The notes below the pieces were generated by a model. That model was not told the origin of the DNA. It worked only from the letters and a program-made list of their open reading frames with translations, and did not search any database. Source: Dipteris shenzhenensis (Eukaryota > Polypodiophyta > Polypodiopsida > Gleicheniales). Taken from it: a stretch of 64,000 bases of DNA. Every line of letters begins with the position of its first letter. Position 1 is the first letter of the stretch. Location: the NCBI GenBank assembly GCA_047967505.1, contig CM106541.1; one strand, 5' to 3'. Both the position numbers and the translations under genes were made by a program. Shown piece by piece: positions 45,859-56,027 of this stretch.

Positions 45859-47667
45859 TCACTTCCTTAAGTACACAAAGAGAAAAAAAAAAAAAGGAGG
45901 AGGAGGTAAACCAATCCCCAACTGTGGGCAGAGATGCTCAAGAGTAGGGCGATTAACCGGCTTGGTAAGAATATCAGCATGATTATCGGCAGCTGGAACA
46001 TAGATCAGCCGAATAGTACCTAATTCCACTTGCTCGCGAGTAAAATGAAAGTGAACACCGACATGTTTGGTGCGGTTGGAAAAAATGGGATTGCCTGCGA
46101 GAGCAATGGCACTTTTGTTGTCGACGTAGAGGATCGTGGGTTCAGTACAAGGAAAGTGTAGCTCTGCCAAAAACTGTCGGAGATATATGGCCTCTGTGGT
46201 ACAATCATACAAGGCCCGGTATTCAGCCTCAGTAGAAGAACCAGCAACAGTTTCTTGTTTACGGCTAGACCAAGAAACAGGTGCCGAGCCAAACGAGAAA
46301 ATATAGCCGCCATGAGAACGACGATTGTCCGGGTCACCAGCCCAGTCGGAATCAGTGTATCCCTGTAGGGTTAGTCCTGGTCTGAAATGTAAACCATAAG
46401 AGTAAGTACCACGAATGAACCGCAAGATACGAATACATGCATGCCAATGAGTGAGCTTGGGTTCATTAAAATACTGACTGAGAATAGAGACGGAGTAAGC
46501 AAGATCAGGACGAGTGTGAAGGAGCCAGAGGAGTTTGCCAACAACCTGGCGATAGAGATGTTCATCAAAGGGAGGAGACTCCAAGTCTTTTGAGAGCTTT
46601 ACGGTGGGATCTAAGGGAGTGGCAGTGAGCTTAGGCTCATGAGGAATGATTTGATCAAGGAGTTGAAGAGCATATTTCTGTTGAGAAACAAAAATACCAC
46701 CAGAATGTTGGACAACTTCCATGCCTAAGAAATAGGAGAGTCGACCGAGATCAGTCATTTCAAAAGTGATGCTGAGTTGAGTTTTAATGTATTGAAGTGT
46801 AGTGGGAGTGGAGCCTAAAAGCAAAAGATCATCGACATAGAGTAAAATAAAGCAGACCCCCTCTGACGAATGATGGATATATAAATTTGGATCAAAGGGA
46901 GTAGAATGAAAACCATTAGTTTTGAGGAAGGTGTCTATCCGGTGGAACCATGATCGAGGTGCTTGTTTAAGCCCATAAAGAGCTTTGCGGAGACGGAAAA
47001 CCTTATTTTCATGGCCAGGAGGAGAAAAACCTGGTGGGGGAGTCACATAGACTTCTTCATCAAGGTAGCCATTGAGAAAGGCACTCTTGACATCCATTTG
47101 ATAGATAGTCCAGTGGTGATGAGCAGCTAGGGCGAGAAGAAGACCAAAGGAAGTTAACCGAGCAGTAGGGGCAAAGGTTTCCTCATAATCGATACCATGT
47201 TTTTGGCGGAAGCCTTGCACTACTAAGCGGGCTTTGTATTTGTCCAGTGTGCCATCGGCTTTGAGTTTTGTTCGGAAGATCCACTTGGTTCCGATGACCT
47301 TTTTGTGAGTGGGTCGATTGACCAAGATCCAGGTCTGATTGTGATCAATACTTTCAAGCTCCTGTTCCATAGCACGATGCCACGCAGGATTTTTAACTGC
47401 TTCCTGCCAAGTGGCAGGTTCAGAATGTATGATATAGGCCGTGGTAAAAAAAGAGGCAGTGGCAGTAGAAGAAGTTATTCGAGTAGAGCGGCGAGGACCA
47501 GAAGGAGGAAGTTCGACATGAATAATCTCGGAATCCTTCATAGTTTGGCGATACCAGCGTGGCAGCGGGTCGTGAGGAGAAGCAATGGGTGGGGAGAGAT
47601 GTTTCGGGAGGAGAGGAAGGAATTTCGGGTGGAGAATTGTTGGAGGGAACTGGAGTAGATACGTCAT
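45859..47667 (-). pseudogene. Copia reverse transcriptase and RNase H, frameshifted from upstream pol
   Basis: An open frame of about 600 codons, minus strand. The RT starts at WQEAVKNPAWHRAMEQELES, followed by VIGTKWIFRTKLKADG, the catalytic YVDDLLLLG, and LHTRPDLAYSVSILSQYF. RNase H follows with YTDSDWAGDPDNRRSHGGY, SSTEAEYRAL, ILYVDNKSAIALAGNP and a final HADILTKPV. All catalytic Asp/Glu positions are present. The frame differs from the integrase frame by one base, with the shift lying around 47580-47650. As it stands the polyprotein cannot be made in one piece. Repeats of CTT code at the C-terminus give a run of Pro and Phe. Confidence 0.9.
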
Positions 47668-50600
47668 CAGGAGAGAGAATAGAGGAATTTTTTAGCACTG
47701 CTCTTTCATCGAAGACCAGATCTCGGCGAACCAAAACTTTGTTTGTACGAGGATCAAATAATCGATAAGCTTTGGCTTCTGCCGAGTAGCCAACTAGAAG
47801 AAAAAGTTCAGCACGAGGTTCGAGTTTACCGCGAGTATCATTGAGAGTATGAGTGTACGCGCGGCAGCCAAAGATGCGAAGATGAGAAATAGAAGGACGA
47901 TAGCCATAGAAGGCCTCAAAAGGCGTCATGTTCAAGATGGGTTGAGTAGGACAGCGATTAAGGATATAGACAGAAGTATTGACGGCTTCTGGCCAGAGAC
48001 GTTCAGGCAACTCGGCTGCAAAAAGCATGGAACGGGCCATGTTCATGACAGTACGTTGTCGCCGTTCGACACGATCATTTTGGGAAGGTGAATTTGGAGA
48101 TGTAAGATGGCGTTGGATACCATGCTCTTGAAGGAATTGAGTGAATTCATGGGAAATGAATTCACCACCATTATCACTACGAGCAATCTCAATAGACTTT
48201 CCCGTTTGGTTCATAACCAAGCGAGCCCAAGTAGCAAAGAAAGAAAAAGTGTCGGATTTCTCTTTCATGAAAAACACCCATTGATAGCGAGAGTAATCAT
48301 CCACAATTAAGAAGAAATAATGTGAACCATTGAGGGAAGGAACATGAGATTTGCCACTAATATCGAGGTGAATTAGACGCAAAATCTCACTGGCCCGAGA
48401 AGTGGAATGAGTAGGAAAAGGAGTTCGGCTTTGTTTACCTAATTGACAGGGATGACAAATATCTTTAGCTCGCGATAATTTAGGTAGGCCATCAACTAGA
48501 TGATCCCGAGACATTTCATATAAAGAGTCATAAGACAAATGTCCCAGACGATAATGCCATAATCGTTCTGTGTCAGTTGGATCTTTCAGGGTAGCATTAC
48601 CATAAAGCCGATGAAACTCAAAACCACAATGGGAGGGAGTCGCAAGAAATTGAGTTATAAAGTACAGACCATTAGGTTGAGCATCACCTCGAGCTAGAAG
48701 GAGTCCCGAGGACTCATCTATGATGTCAACATGCATCTTTGTAAATAGCACGGTGCGACCAAGGAGGCAAAGTTGATGAACAGAAAGAAGATTGACCCCT
48801 AATTGGGGGACATAAAACACTTGATCCAATTGAGCAAGATTGGGACCTTTGTCAGTATCAAAAGTTATTGAACCAACACCATGAATAGTAGCAACAGAAT
48901 TATTGCCACAATGGGAGGGAGTCGCAAGAAATTGAGTTATAAAGTACAGACCATTAGGTTGAGCATCACCTCGAGCTAGAAGGAGTCCCGAGGACTCATC
49001 TATGATGTCAACATGCATCTTTGTAAATAGCACGGTGCGACCAAGGAGGCAAAGTTGATGAACAGAAAGAAGATTGACCCCTAATTGAGGGACATAAAAC
49101 ACTTGATCCAATTGAGCAAGATTGGGACCTTTTTCAGTATCAAAAGTTATTGAACCAACACCATGAATAGTAGCAACAGAATTATTGCCACAACGGACTC
49201 CCCCTGTCGCCGGTTGGCGAGAAATGAAGAGATCATGATGAGGGGTCGTATGATGAGTGGCTCCACTATCCACAATCCAAGAAGATTTAGAGCCACATGA
49301 AAGAGTATGAAAAGTTGACCCAGATAAGGGAGAGGAGGAGTCAAGCTCGGTGATATGGAGCAAGGCTTGAGAAGTAAAGTCTAGAGAATCTCCGGTGGAC
49401 CAGTCAGACAGACCTTCAGGAGTTATAAAGGGAGGAGATGGAGTGAAGTGATTAGTGACATGGCCCTGGGGTCTCCAGAGACCAGTGTTCGAAGGAGGAG
49501 GAGGAGGACCACCCCTAGGACGCCAACGAGGTGGCTGAGGAGTCGTGGTAGGGGGCTGTGGAGTCCAATGGGGTGGTTGAGGAGTCGTGGTAGGGAGCTG
49601 AGGAGTCCAACGGGGTGGTTGAGGAGTCGGGGTGGGAGGCTGAGGAAGGCGGCCTTTGGCTTTGGAGCGACATTCATCGTCAATATGCCCAACTCTTTGG
49701 CAATGCTGACAAAACCTATTCTTTTTGGGAAGGGAGTGCAAGGCGGGTTTACTACTAGAGGGGTTAGGAGTAGGAGAGGGCTTTCCGGAGCTAGGTTGAT
49801 CGTTTGGAATCCCAGAGAGAAGAGCCCCCTTTGAAGCAGGAATGTTATGTTTTTGGTGAACCTGAGAGTAAAGACGAGCATAACGCAAAAGTTGACATTC
49901 AAACTCATAAAAAGTAGGAAGAGAAGGTCGAGAAATGATTTGTTGCATAAAACTGAAATACTTGGGCGGAAGTTTATTTAAAAAGAAAGTAACTTGGTCA
50001 TCCTCGGATTTGGGAGGACCAGTTGTGGCAAATTCAGCAACTAACCGTCGATAATCTGCTAGTTTAATCTTGAGATCATCGTCAGCAAGAATCTGGAATT
50101 GTTGGAGATCATGATCAAGATTGATGCGACGAGTACGATCTCGAGCTGCATAGCGGTCAGTGAGATGTGCCCATCGCTCAGAGGCAAGATCAAAATGCTG
50201 TAATTGAGAGTGAAATTCAGGTAAAAGACCTTGCATAATTTCAACAATGGCAGTGGCATTACGATGTCGCCACGAACGAACTACCTGAGGAGGATAAACA
50301 TGAGGATCAGGTGGCGATTCGGTACCTTGAACGAGTTCCCATAGGTCTTGAGAATCAAGCACATGGCGCATGAGATTTGACCATGTGGTATAATTAGACC
50401 CGTTAAAACGAGTCATATCAGTGAAAGCATGTTTGGCTGTTGCAGAGACAGGGTGAGGGGAAGAAAGAGAATGATAGGGAGAAGCAACCGGTGGAGGCAG
50501 AAGAGAATTTGGAATAGAAGCAGAGTGAGAAGAAGGGAGAGGCGGCATCACCGGAGGAATAAAAGAATTTGGAAAAGGTCCTGAGGAGGAGGGATGAATA

Positions 50601-51283
50601 TGAGAGGTGGGATAAGACATGAGAGGTGAAAAAGAGGCAGCGGGAGAGATAGAGGGAAATAAACGATAGGAATCCAGTGGCATGGGAGGAGGAGGAGGAT
50701 GAGAAGCCACTGGAGGAATGATGGCAGCGGAAGAGATGAGAGGGATGGGAGGGAGGGAAGAATGTGAACCGAAAGCAAACTCATTGTCAGACGCATTTCT
50801 CCTTTCTCGTCTGCGAGTGTTCACATGCATGTATGGATCTGTGTCCTCGTGATTACTTGTTCCTATGCCTTGCATAACAGATGGAGTTGCACTAAGGGAA
50901 TAGGGCAACATACCTTGCACTGATTCTTGTGGAATAGGCACTGTCGAATAATCCAATGTTCTCATGCCGGCCTGTCCTCTTTCGTCAGGGGATACTTGTT
51001 CTTCGTTGGCACCGAACTTGAGATGTTGCTCAGCTTCTTCTGAGTTGAATAGAGGTCCTTGTTGACGTATTGGAGAGAACCGTGGAGAGGTAGAGGCACG
51101 AGGTGTGCGGGTACCTGCTTCAAGTTCCTTCCATTTCTGGAATTCAGCAAATTCTTTAAAGAGTTTGGAGAGGTATTCATCACCTTCAATCCTTGCAGAC
51201 TCTCTCTCGACATATGTCGAAGGTGGTGGTTGAATAGAGGTTGATTCAGGCTGAGATCGCTTCGGGGAAGAGGGAGAAGACAT
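47600..51283 (-). CDS. Copia gag-protease-integrase polyprotein (pol continues in another frame)
   Basis: The ATG at 51283 starts MSSPSSPKRSQPES; the upstream start-like codon is TTG. The N-terminal 300 residues are Ser/Pro-rich. Then come gag (MTRFNGSNYTTWSNLMRH), a zinc knuckle CQHCQRVGHIDDEC, Pro-Gln-Trp repeats (RWTPQLPTTTPQPP), a protease with WIVDSGATHH, and integrase. Integrase has an HHCC zinc part (WHYRLGH, ICHPCQLGKQ) and the D-D-E core (LIHLDISGK, IARSDNGGEF, QNDRVERRQR). An in-frame 282-bp duplication follows the protease. The frame then runs into out-of-frame residues near 47600. The parts before the shift look intact. Confidence 0.9.
48624..49187 (-). repeat. In-frame 282-bp tandem duplication inside pol
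   Basis: 'ccacaatgggagggagtcgc' begins at 48624 and 48906, and the following 282 bases repeat with two differences noted. One is g/a in 'attg.gggac'; the other is g/t in 'ttt.tcag', which changes Asp to Glu. The 94-residue unit contains the segment from CGNNSVATIHGVGS to FLATPSH, between the protease motif and the integrase zinc part. Confidence 0.93.
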
Positions 51284-51344
51284 CTTCTGGTGATGATTTA
51301 TCTTCCAAGCTTTCCAGATCAAGGCTCAGGTGTCGATTGGCACA

Positions 51345-51360
51345 CCTGGCTCTGATACCA
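51345..51360 (-). other. Primer-binding site of the copia element
   Basis: The minus strand reads TGGTATCAGAGCCAGG directly next to the TTTATA end of the LTR. Confidence 0.92.
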
Positions 51361-52331
51361 TATAAAGAAAATACTTGGAGACAAATAAAAAAAATACTGA
51401 AGACAATTAATGGCTGAAGAAGATATATATATCACAAACGGAACTCAGTACAAGTGAAGATATGAGAGAAGCTCTGGAGGAAGCAAACGTCAGTCTTGAC
51501 AACTGTAGTGGACTTCTGCACTAGCTCCACAAGTTGGAACTGAACCAAATCTGAGACAGCAAACTGATGCAGGGGTTGCTGCAGATTTGGAATAGAAGGA
51601 ACATAATCTGGAGCGGAAGTTGGAGGTAGATCTGGAGCAGAAGTTGAGGGCAGATCTGGAGCAGGAGTTGGGACAGATCTGAAGCTAAAAGAAGAAAGGA
51701 GGGCAGATCTGGAGCAGAAAGGGGGGGCAGATCTAGAGCAGAAATTGGAGCAGATCTGATGCAGAAAGGAGGGCAGAACTGAAGCAGAAAGGAAGGCTGA
51801 TCTGGAGCAGAAAAGAGGGCAGATCTGGAGCAGAAAGGAGGGCAGATCTGGAGCAGAAAGGAGGGGCAGATCTGGGGCAGAAAAGAGGGCAAATCTGGAG
51901 CAGAAAGGAGGGCAGCAGAGGAGGCAGTCAGGAGGCAGAAGTTGAGGCAGCAGAGGAGGCAGCCAGGAGGCAGAAGTGGCTCAGGGTGTGCAGGAACCTC
52001 TGGAGCTGGAAGAGAGGAGATTGTGGAATACCTAGCCCCCCTCCCCTTTAAATAGGAAGGGGCTTTAAGTCGGTCAACCAACAGGTTGACCGACCTGGTC
52101 AGATTTGACCGACCAGGTCAATCTGGTCGGCCAGATCTGGTCAGTCCAGAAAAAAAACTTTTTTAATAATTTTTTTATTTTGTTTGACCTCTGAACCGGG
52201 GCTTTTGACAGATCTTTGGTTGTGGGTTTTGCCTCCGATTCGGGGTTTCTTTGACAGGGTTCGGAGAGGCACCAGTGGTGTTCGTACCTGTTTATCCTGT
52301 CCTCGAGAAGTGGAGATTGCCTGGCTTAACA
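51361..52331 (-). repeat. 5' LTR of the copia element
   Basis: 971 bp, 33 bp longer than the partner through an extra 'gaaaggagggcagatctgga'-type stretch near 51690-51735. It shows several other substitutions against 44704-45641. Confidence 0.93.
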
Positions 52332-52336
52332 CTCCC

Positions 52337-52487
52337 ATCCAAAATTAATATCTAGTGGACACTGTTAATGACACTTTGTGAAGAATTGCAGGAAGAAAAG
52401 GTAGAGGCCAAAGAAAGGTGAAGACAAGTCCAAGGAGTCAAGGTCATAGACTACCAATCTTGCTGTCAAAGGAGTAACTCTTTTCTT
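52337..52487. repeat. Inverted repeat, left arm, second part; carries copia gag scrap
   Basis: It is the reverse complement of 53569-53707. Words such as 'ctaccaatcttgctgtcaaa' and 'ggagtaactcttttct' are shared. On the plus strand it holds a zinc-knuckle tail (H-F/C-VK-DCKKKR-like, eroded here), so the arm itself contains older retroelement sequence. Confidence 0.88.
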
Positions 52488-52489
52488 GG

Positions 52490-53010
52490 TTCATAACTAC
52501 AACTTACAAGAAACTATTACAGCCAACCAATTTGCTCATTCGTTTGTTGAGAAGTTTAGTCTTTATGCCTTACTTGTTGAAATAGTCATTAACGAAGGTG
52601 CTCAGTTTACGGGATTTCTGGCGGGCGGTGTCGAAGAAACTAGACACTCAGCTTAGCTTGAGCTCAGCTGATCATCCCTGAATCACATGGATAGATTGAG
52701 CGGGCCAATCATACTTTGGAAGACGTATGTCTCCCAAAGACAGTTTGATTAGGAAGATTGCTTTCCATTGCTTGAGTTTGCTTACAACAATGGTAAACAA
52801 TCAGTAACCCGAACCAGTCCATGTGGATACAAGCCTAGAGCCCCTTGGGTGGTTGGCCACCAAATGTCAAGATGAGCTCTGCTATTGATTGGTTGCAACA
52901 TCAACAAGGAAAAGCATAAAAAGTGCTCTAAGCTAGAGCACAGTTTTATGCTAATCAGAAGCGATCACATAGTTCTCTCAAAGGGTCAGTGGGCTTGCTT
53001 GAGGATGTCA
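52490..53010 (+). pseudogene. Ty3/gypsy integrase remnant
   Basis: On the plus strand, broken frames give ANQFAHSFVEKFSLYALL, then EIVINEGAQFTGF, then AYVSQRQ-like 'TYVSQRQFD' followed by a stop, then CFPLLEFAYNNGKQSVT, RTSPCGYKPRAPWV, and near 52960 FMLIRSDH. This is the C-terminal half of a gypsy integrase catalytic core and its tail. The first catalytic Asp is not seen and the DRD word is eroded to N-E-G. It lies in the spacer of the inverted repeat. Confidence 0.65.
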
Positions 53011-53202
53011 CAACTTAGAATGTATTAGCTTGTCCTAAACTAAGAACACCACGATTTTATGAAGGCCCCCCACAATCCATTTTGCAACCTTTCCTATGTC
53101 TTTCAGCATAACAACCATATTCTAGTCGTCAAAACCTATCTTCATCTTATGCTTCATTGAAGGACTTTGAAAAAGATTATTGCAAAGTCTCCAAACATCA
53201 AA

Positions 53203-53518
53203 GAGTGTACCTTCGCTTCACCTTCGTTGAAGGTAAGAGGAATCTCACCTGTCCATTTCCTAGGACTGACCCTTCGAGTTTCCTCCCATCAATGTTCAAG
53301 CTTCAAATCTCTCGAACCACCCCTTCTTATTGGAGACACAATTGTCAGCAATCCATCGTCGAGTGTACCTTCGCTTCACCTTCGTTGAAGGTAAGAGGAA
53401 TCTCACCTGTCCATTTCCTAGGACTGACCCTTCGAGTTTCCTCCCATCAATGTTCAAGCTTCAAATCTCTCGAACCACCCCTTCTTATTGGAGACACAAT
53501 TGTCAGCAATCCATCGTC
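53203..53518. repeat. Perfect-looking 158-bp tandem duplication
   Basis: 'gagtgtaccttcgcttcacc' begins at 53203 and 53361. The two 158-bp units (53203-53360 and 53361-53518) look identical to me, both ending 'atccatcgtc'. It lies in the spacer between the inverted arms. No named coding sequence. Confidence 0.92.
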
Positions 53519-53568
53519 TTCTTTTGAGAAGCCATGTCAACTTTAAAATGCTCCACCTCGAGAAAAGA

Positions 53569-54375
53569 GTTACTCCTTTGACAGCAAGATTGGTAGTCTA
53601 TGACCTTGACGCCTTGGACTCGTCTTCACCTTTCTTCGGTCTCTGCCTTTTCTTCTTGCAATCCTTCACAAAGTGTCATCAACAGCGTCCGCTAGATATT
53701 AATTTTGAATGGGAGATGGTTTCTAATGGGTGCAGTAGAAAATATATCAACTCATGATCCCGAACCAGACTGTTTTAGCCGACTGGTCTGCAGGTCTACC
53801 GACCCCACCAGACTTGCTTTATACCTGCCCTATTGGCCAACCTGCACTGGGTGACCAGTACAATCATTGGGGCCTACAAAAGGACCCCCTTTGCTGTCTG
53901 GTACCTGCTTCATATGCACGGTCTTCTGCAGCCCATTCTGCCCCTCCAAAGGGACCATGCATTGGCTGCTCTCCACCCCTATTCCAAGGCTCATGTGTAG
54001 CCCAAAGGATGGCCAATGCAATCATTGATCTGCCTTGATTGGCCTCTATAAAGCCCAACAATATCGTGGCTCAGATGGAACAAACCCTTCACACCAAAAC
54101 TCCACCCACAAGCTGGGTCCAAACACATGGCAGCTTCCTGCTGTCCACGCTGTTTCCTAGGCCATATGTATGGATAGATCTGCTATCTATTGTACGACCC
54201 TTTTACTGTTGCTTGGCTGTGTCTGGCAGCCAGTTGGCAGTCCAAGCCTGGCTGGACACACCCCCCTGGCTCTGACTGCCATATGGCAACCTGTCACTGT
54301 CCCTCTGCCCTCCATGACTGGCTGTCGTGTAGCAGCCAGAAGTCATGCCACATCATGCAAAAGTGGATGCACATG
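53569..54375. repeat. Inverted repeat, right arm
   Basis: About 807 bp, the reverse complement of the left arm (44036-44703 plus 52337-52487). Its minus strand near 53690-53570 carries a copia zinc-knuckle tail (HFVKDCKKKRQRPKKGEDES). A 'ctctataaagcc' word lies at 54045 and, inverted, near 44350. The arm ends 25 bases before ClpP2-like coding sequence. Confidence 0.9.
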
Positions 54376-54400
54376 GATCATGCAAAAGTGGATGCATCAT

Positions 54401-54937
54401 TTGTCTTCCATGAAGCGCATCAGTTGCCTCAATGGTTCCATCTGTGATGACACCGTTTCTCCCGTTGTTGCTCAACTTCTTTATTTCGAGTCTGAGAATC
54501 CTCAGAAACCCATCCACCTCTATGTTAATTCCCCTGGTGGTCACATCACCGCTGGCCTTGCCATTTATGACACCATGCAGTACATCTGGAGCCCTGTTAC
54601 CACCCTCTGCGTCGGTCAAGCAGCTTCCATGGCCTCTCTTCTCCTTGCAGCCGGAGCACCTGGGAAACGAAGATCTTTGCCCAATGCTCGAGTGATGATC
54701 CATCAACCATCTGGGGGGCCTAGTGGCCAGGCTAGTGACATTGCTATTCATGCACGGGAAATTCTCAACATGAGATCAAGGTTAAACAAGCTCTATGTGA
54801 AACACACAAACAATACTTTGGAGAAGATTGAACAAAGCATGGAAAGAGACAATTTCCTGACTCCTGCAGAAGCCAAGGAATTCGGTCTCATTGATGACGT
54901 AATTGAGAGCAGGCCATTGTCTCTCATTAGTGATGCA
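54401..54937 (+). pseudogene. ClpP2-like protease, N-terminally truncated
   Basis: ClpP is the serine peptidase of the Clp complex; this sequence is closest in wording to the mitochondrial-type ClpP2. From [16 protein letters not shown] the alignment runs through [47 protein letters not shown] and [20 protein letters not shown]. Counting from the upstream ATG at 54170, the triad is Ser153, His178, Asp227. The transit peptide and first part of the mature protein are missing. The frame is open upstream to 54170, but those residues come from the inverted-repeat arm. After 54937 the frame runs on to 55180 with unrelated residues. It could be an exon of a live gene or a captured fragment. Confidence 0.8.
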
Positions 54938-55175
54938 CCAATTTTGTTTGACTATCCACATATGGAGCTCATTCGTACAATGCACATTTTGATGTTTCAA
55001 GCCTTTCCACGCAGGTTTATATATTTTTTGGGCTGTCAATCTGCAATACTGAAATTGGACTATGGCAATATATCCAACCCGCAATATATCCAACCCTTTG
55101 TTGCTATTCCCGGCGTGCTAAATGGTTGTGGCACTAGGACGCCAATCTTTGTTTTTGAACTTCCTGATTGCTGCA

Positions 55176-55815
55176 GGTGAGTCTTAGAGCGTTCTAGTAA
55201 ACATGGTATTGTTATGACCCCAGGGTTTTCTTCTCTAAGTGATAATGTGCCATTATAACAAGAGGGCCCATTTTACACGTGCAATGGCAGTTCTTGCAAG
55301 CATGTATCTACGGGATGTGATAAAGAGAGAGCTGCTTGTATGTAATGTTGAGCTTTTGCTAAATGGAATAAGTAACCGGGTCAATCTTTTGTTTTTGTCT
55401 TTCCAGTTTAGGATTGATACAATGAGAGTGAATGTATTCAAAGAAATGTTATGGATGAGGACAATTGTCTAGGTGCATCTATTTAGTTTTGCAGAGTGAA
55501 CATATGCTCACAAATTAACAGCTCTTTCATAGAAATGTAGATGTTTGGCTTGATTTGCAGTTTCAGAGGTGATGGTATGAAACTGTATGTTTAAGAAACA
55601 TACGGAAGTTCCAGGTTCTGTTTGAATATTTACAGGGAGGAAGTTCTATGGATAATTCATATGAAAGCACGAGGTCTCACATCCATACTCGGCATGTGTA
55701 TACTGAGCGGGAGCCAGAAATGGATTGGAGTGCTACTGAATTAATGCCCTTTGGAGAACTCTTATGGGACAAACCCGACAAAGCTCAGCCACATGATTTC
55801 TTGCGGCAGCTCTAA
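55176..55815 (+). other. Possible splice donor and downstream exon
   Basis: CAG|gtgagt at 55177-55180 is a strong donor-like word at the end of the long open frame. At 55636 'tttacag' precedes GGAGGAAG, and a 60-codon frame follows (SSMDNSYESTRSHIHTRHVY, then MPFGELLWDKPDKAQPHDFL, stop near 55815). It looks coding, but I do not know the family. The donor phase does not fit that frame directly, so they need not belong together. Confidence 0.25.
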
Positions 55816-55987
55816 ATTGCTGTGCCTTATAAACTCTACAAAACCGAATATACCTTGTTCCCTAGGTACAACTTTTTTACAATTACTTTTTGGGCTTCCA
55901 GATTTCAATAATAAAGGTATAATTTACTTGGGAGCCAATTCAAAAAGGTTGTAGAGAGTAAACGGCTACAAGCTATGAATGCCTAAC

Positions 55988-56027
<40 letters not shown>

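Larger units (their letters stand above)
44699..52336 (-). mobile_element. Nearly complete Ty1/copia retrotransposon with TG...TA ends
   Basis: CTCCC target duplications (44699-44703 and 52332-52336) bracket LTRs at 44704-45641 (938 bp) and 51361-52331 (971 bp). The primer-binding site TGGTATCAGAGCCAGG (minus strand) touches the right LTR, so the element reads leftward. The order gag, zinc knuckle, protease, integrase, RT, RNase H is that of copia. On the coding strand the LTR begins TG but ends TTTATA, not CA; both LTRs and both target duplications agree on this boundary. LTR differences (several substitutions and a 33-bp indel) make it older than the neighbour at 39.8 kb. It is inserted in an inverted-repeat arm. 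Confidence 0.93.
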
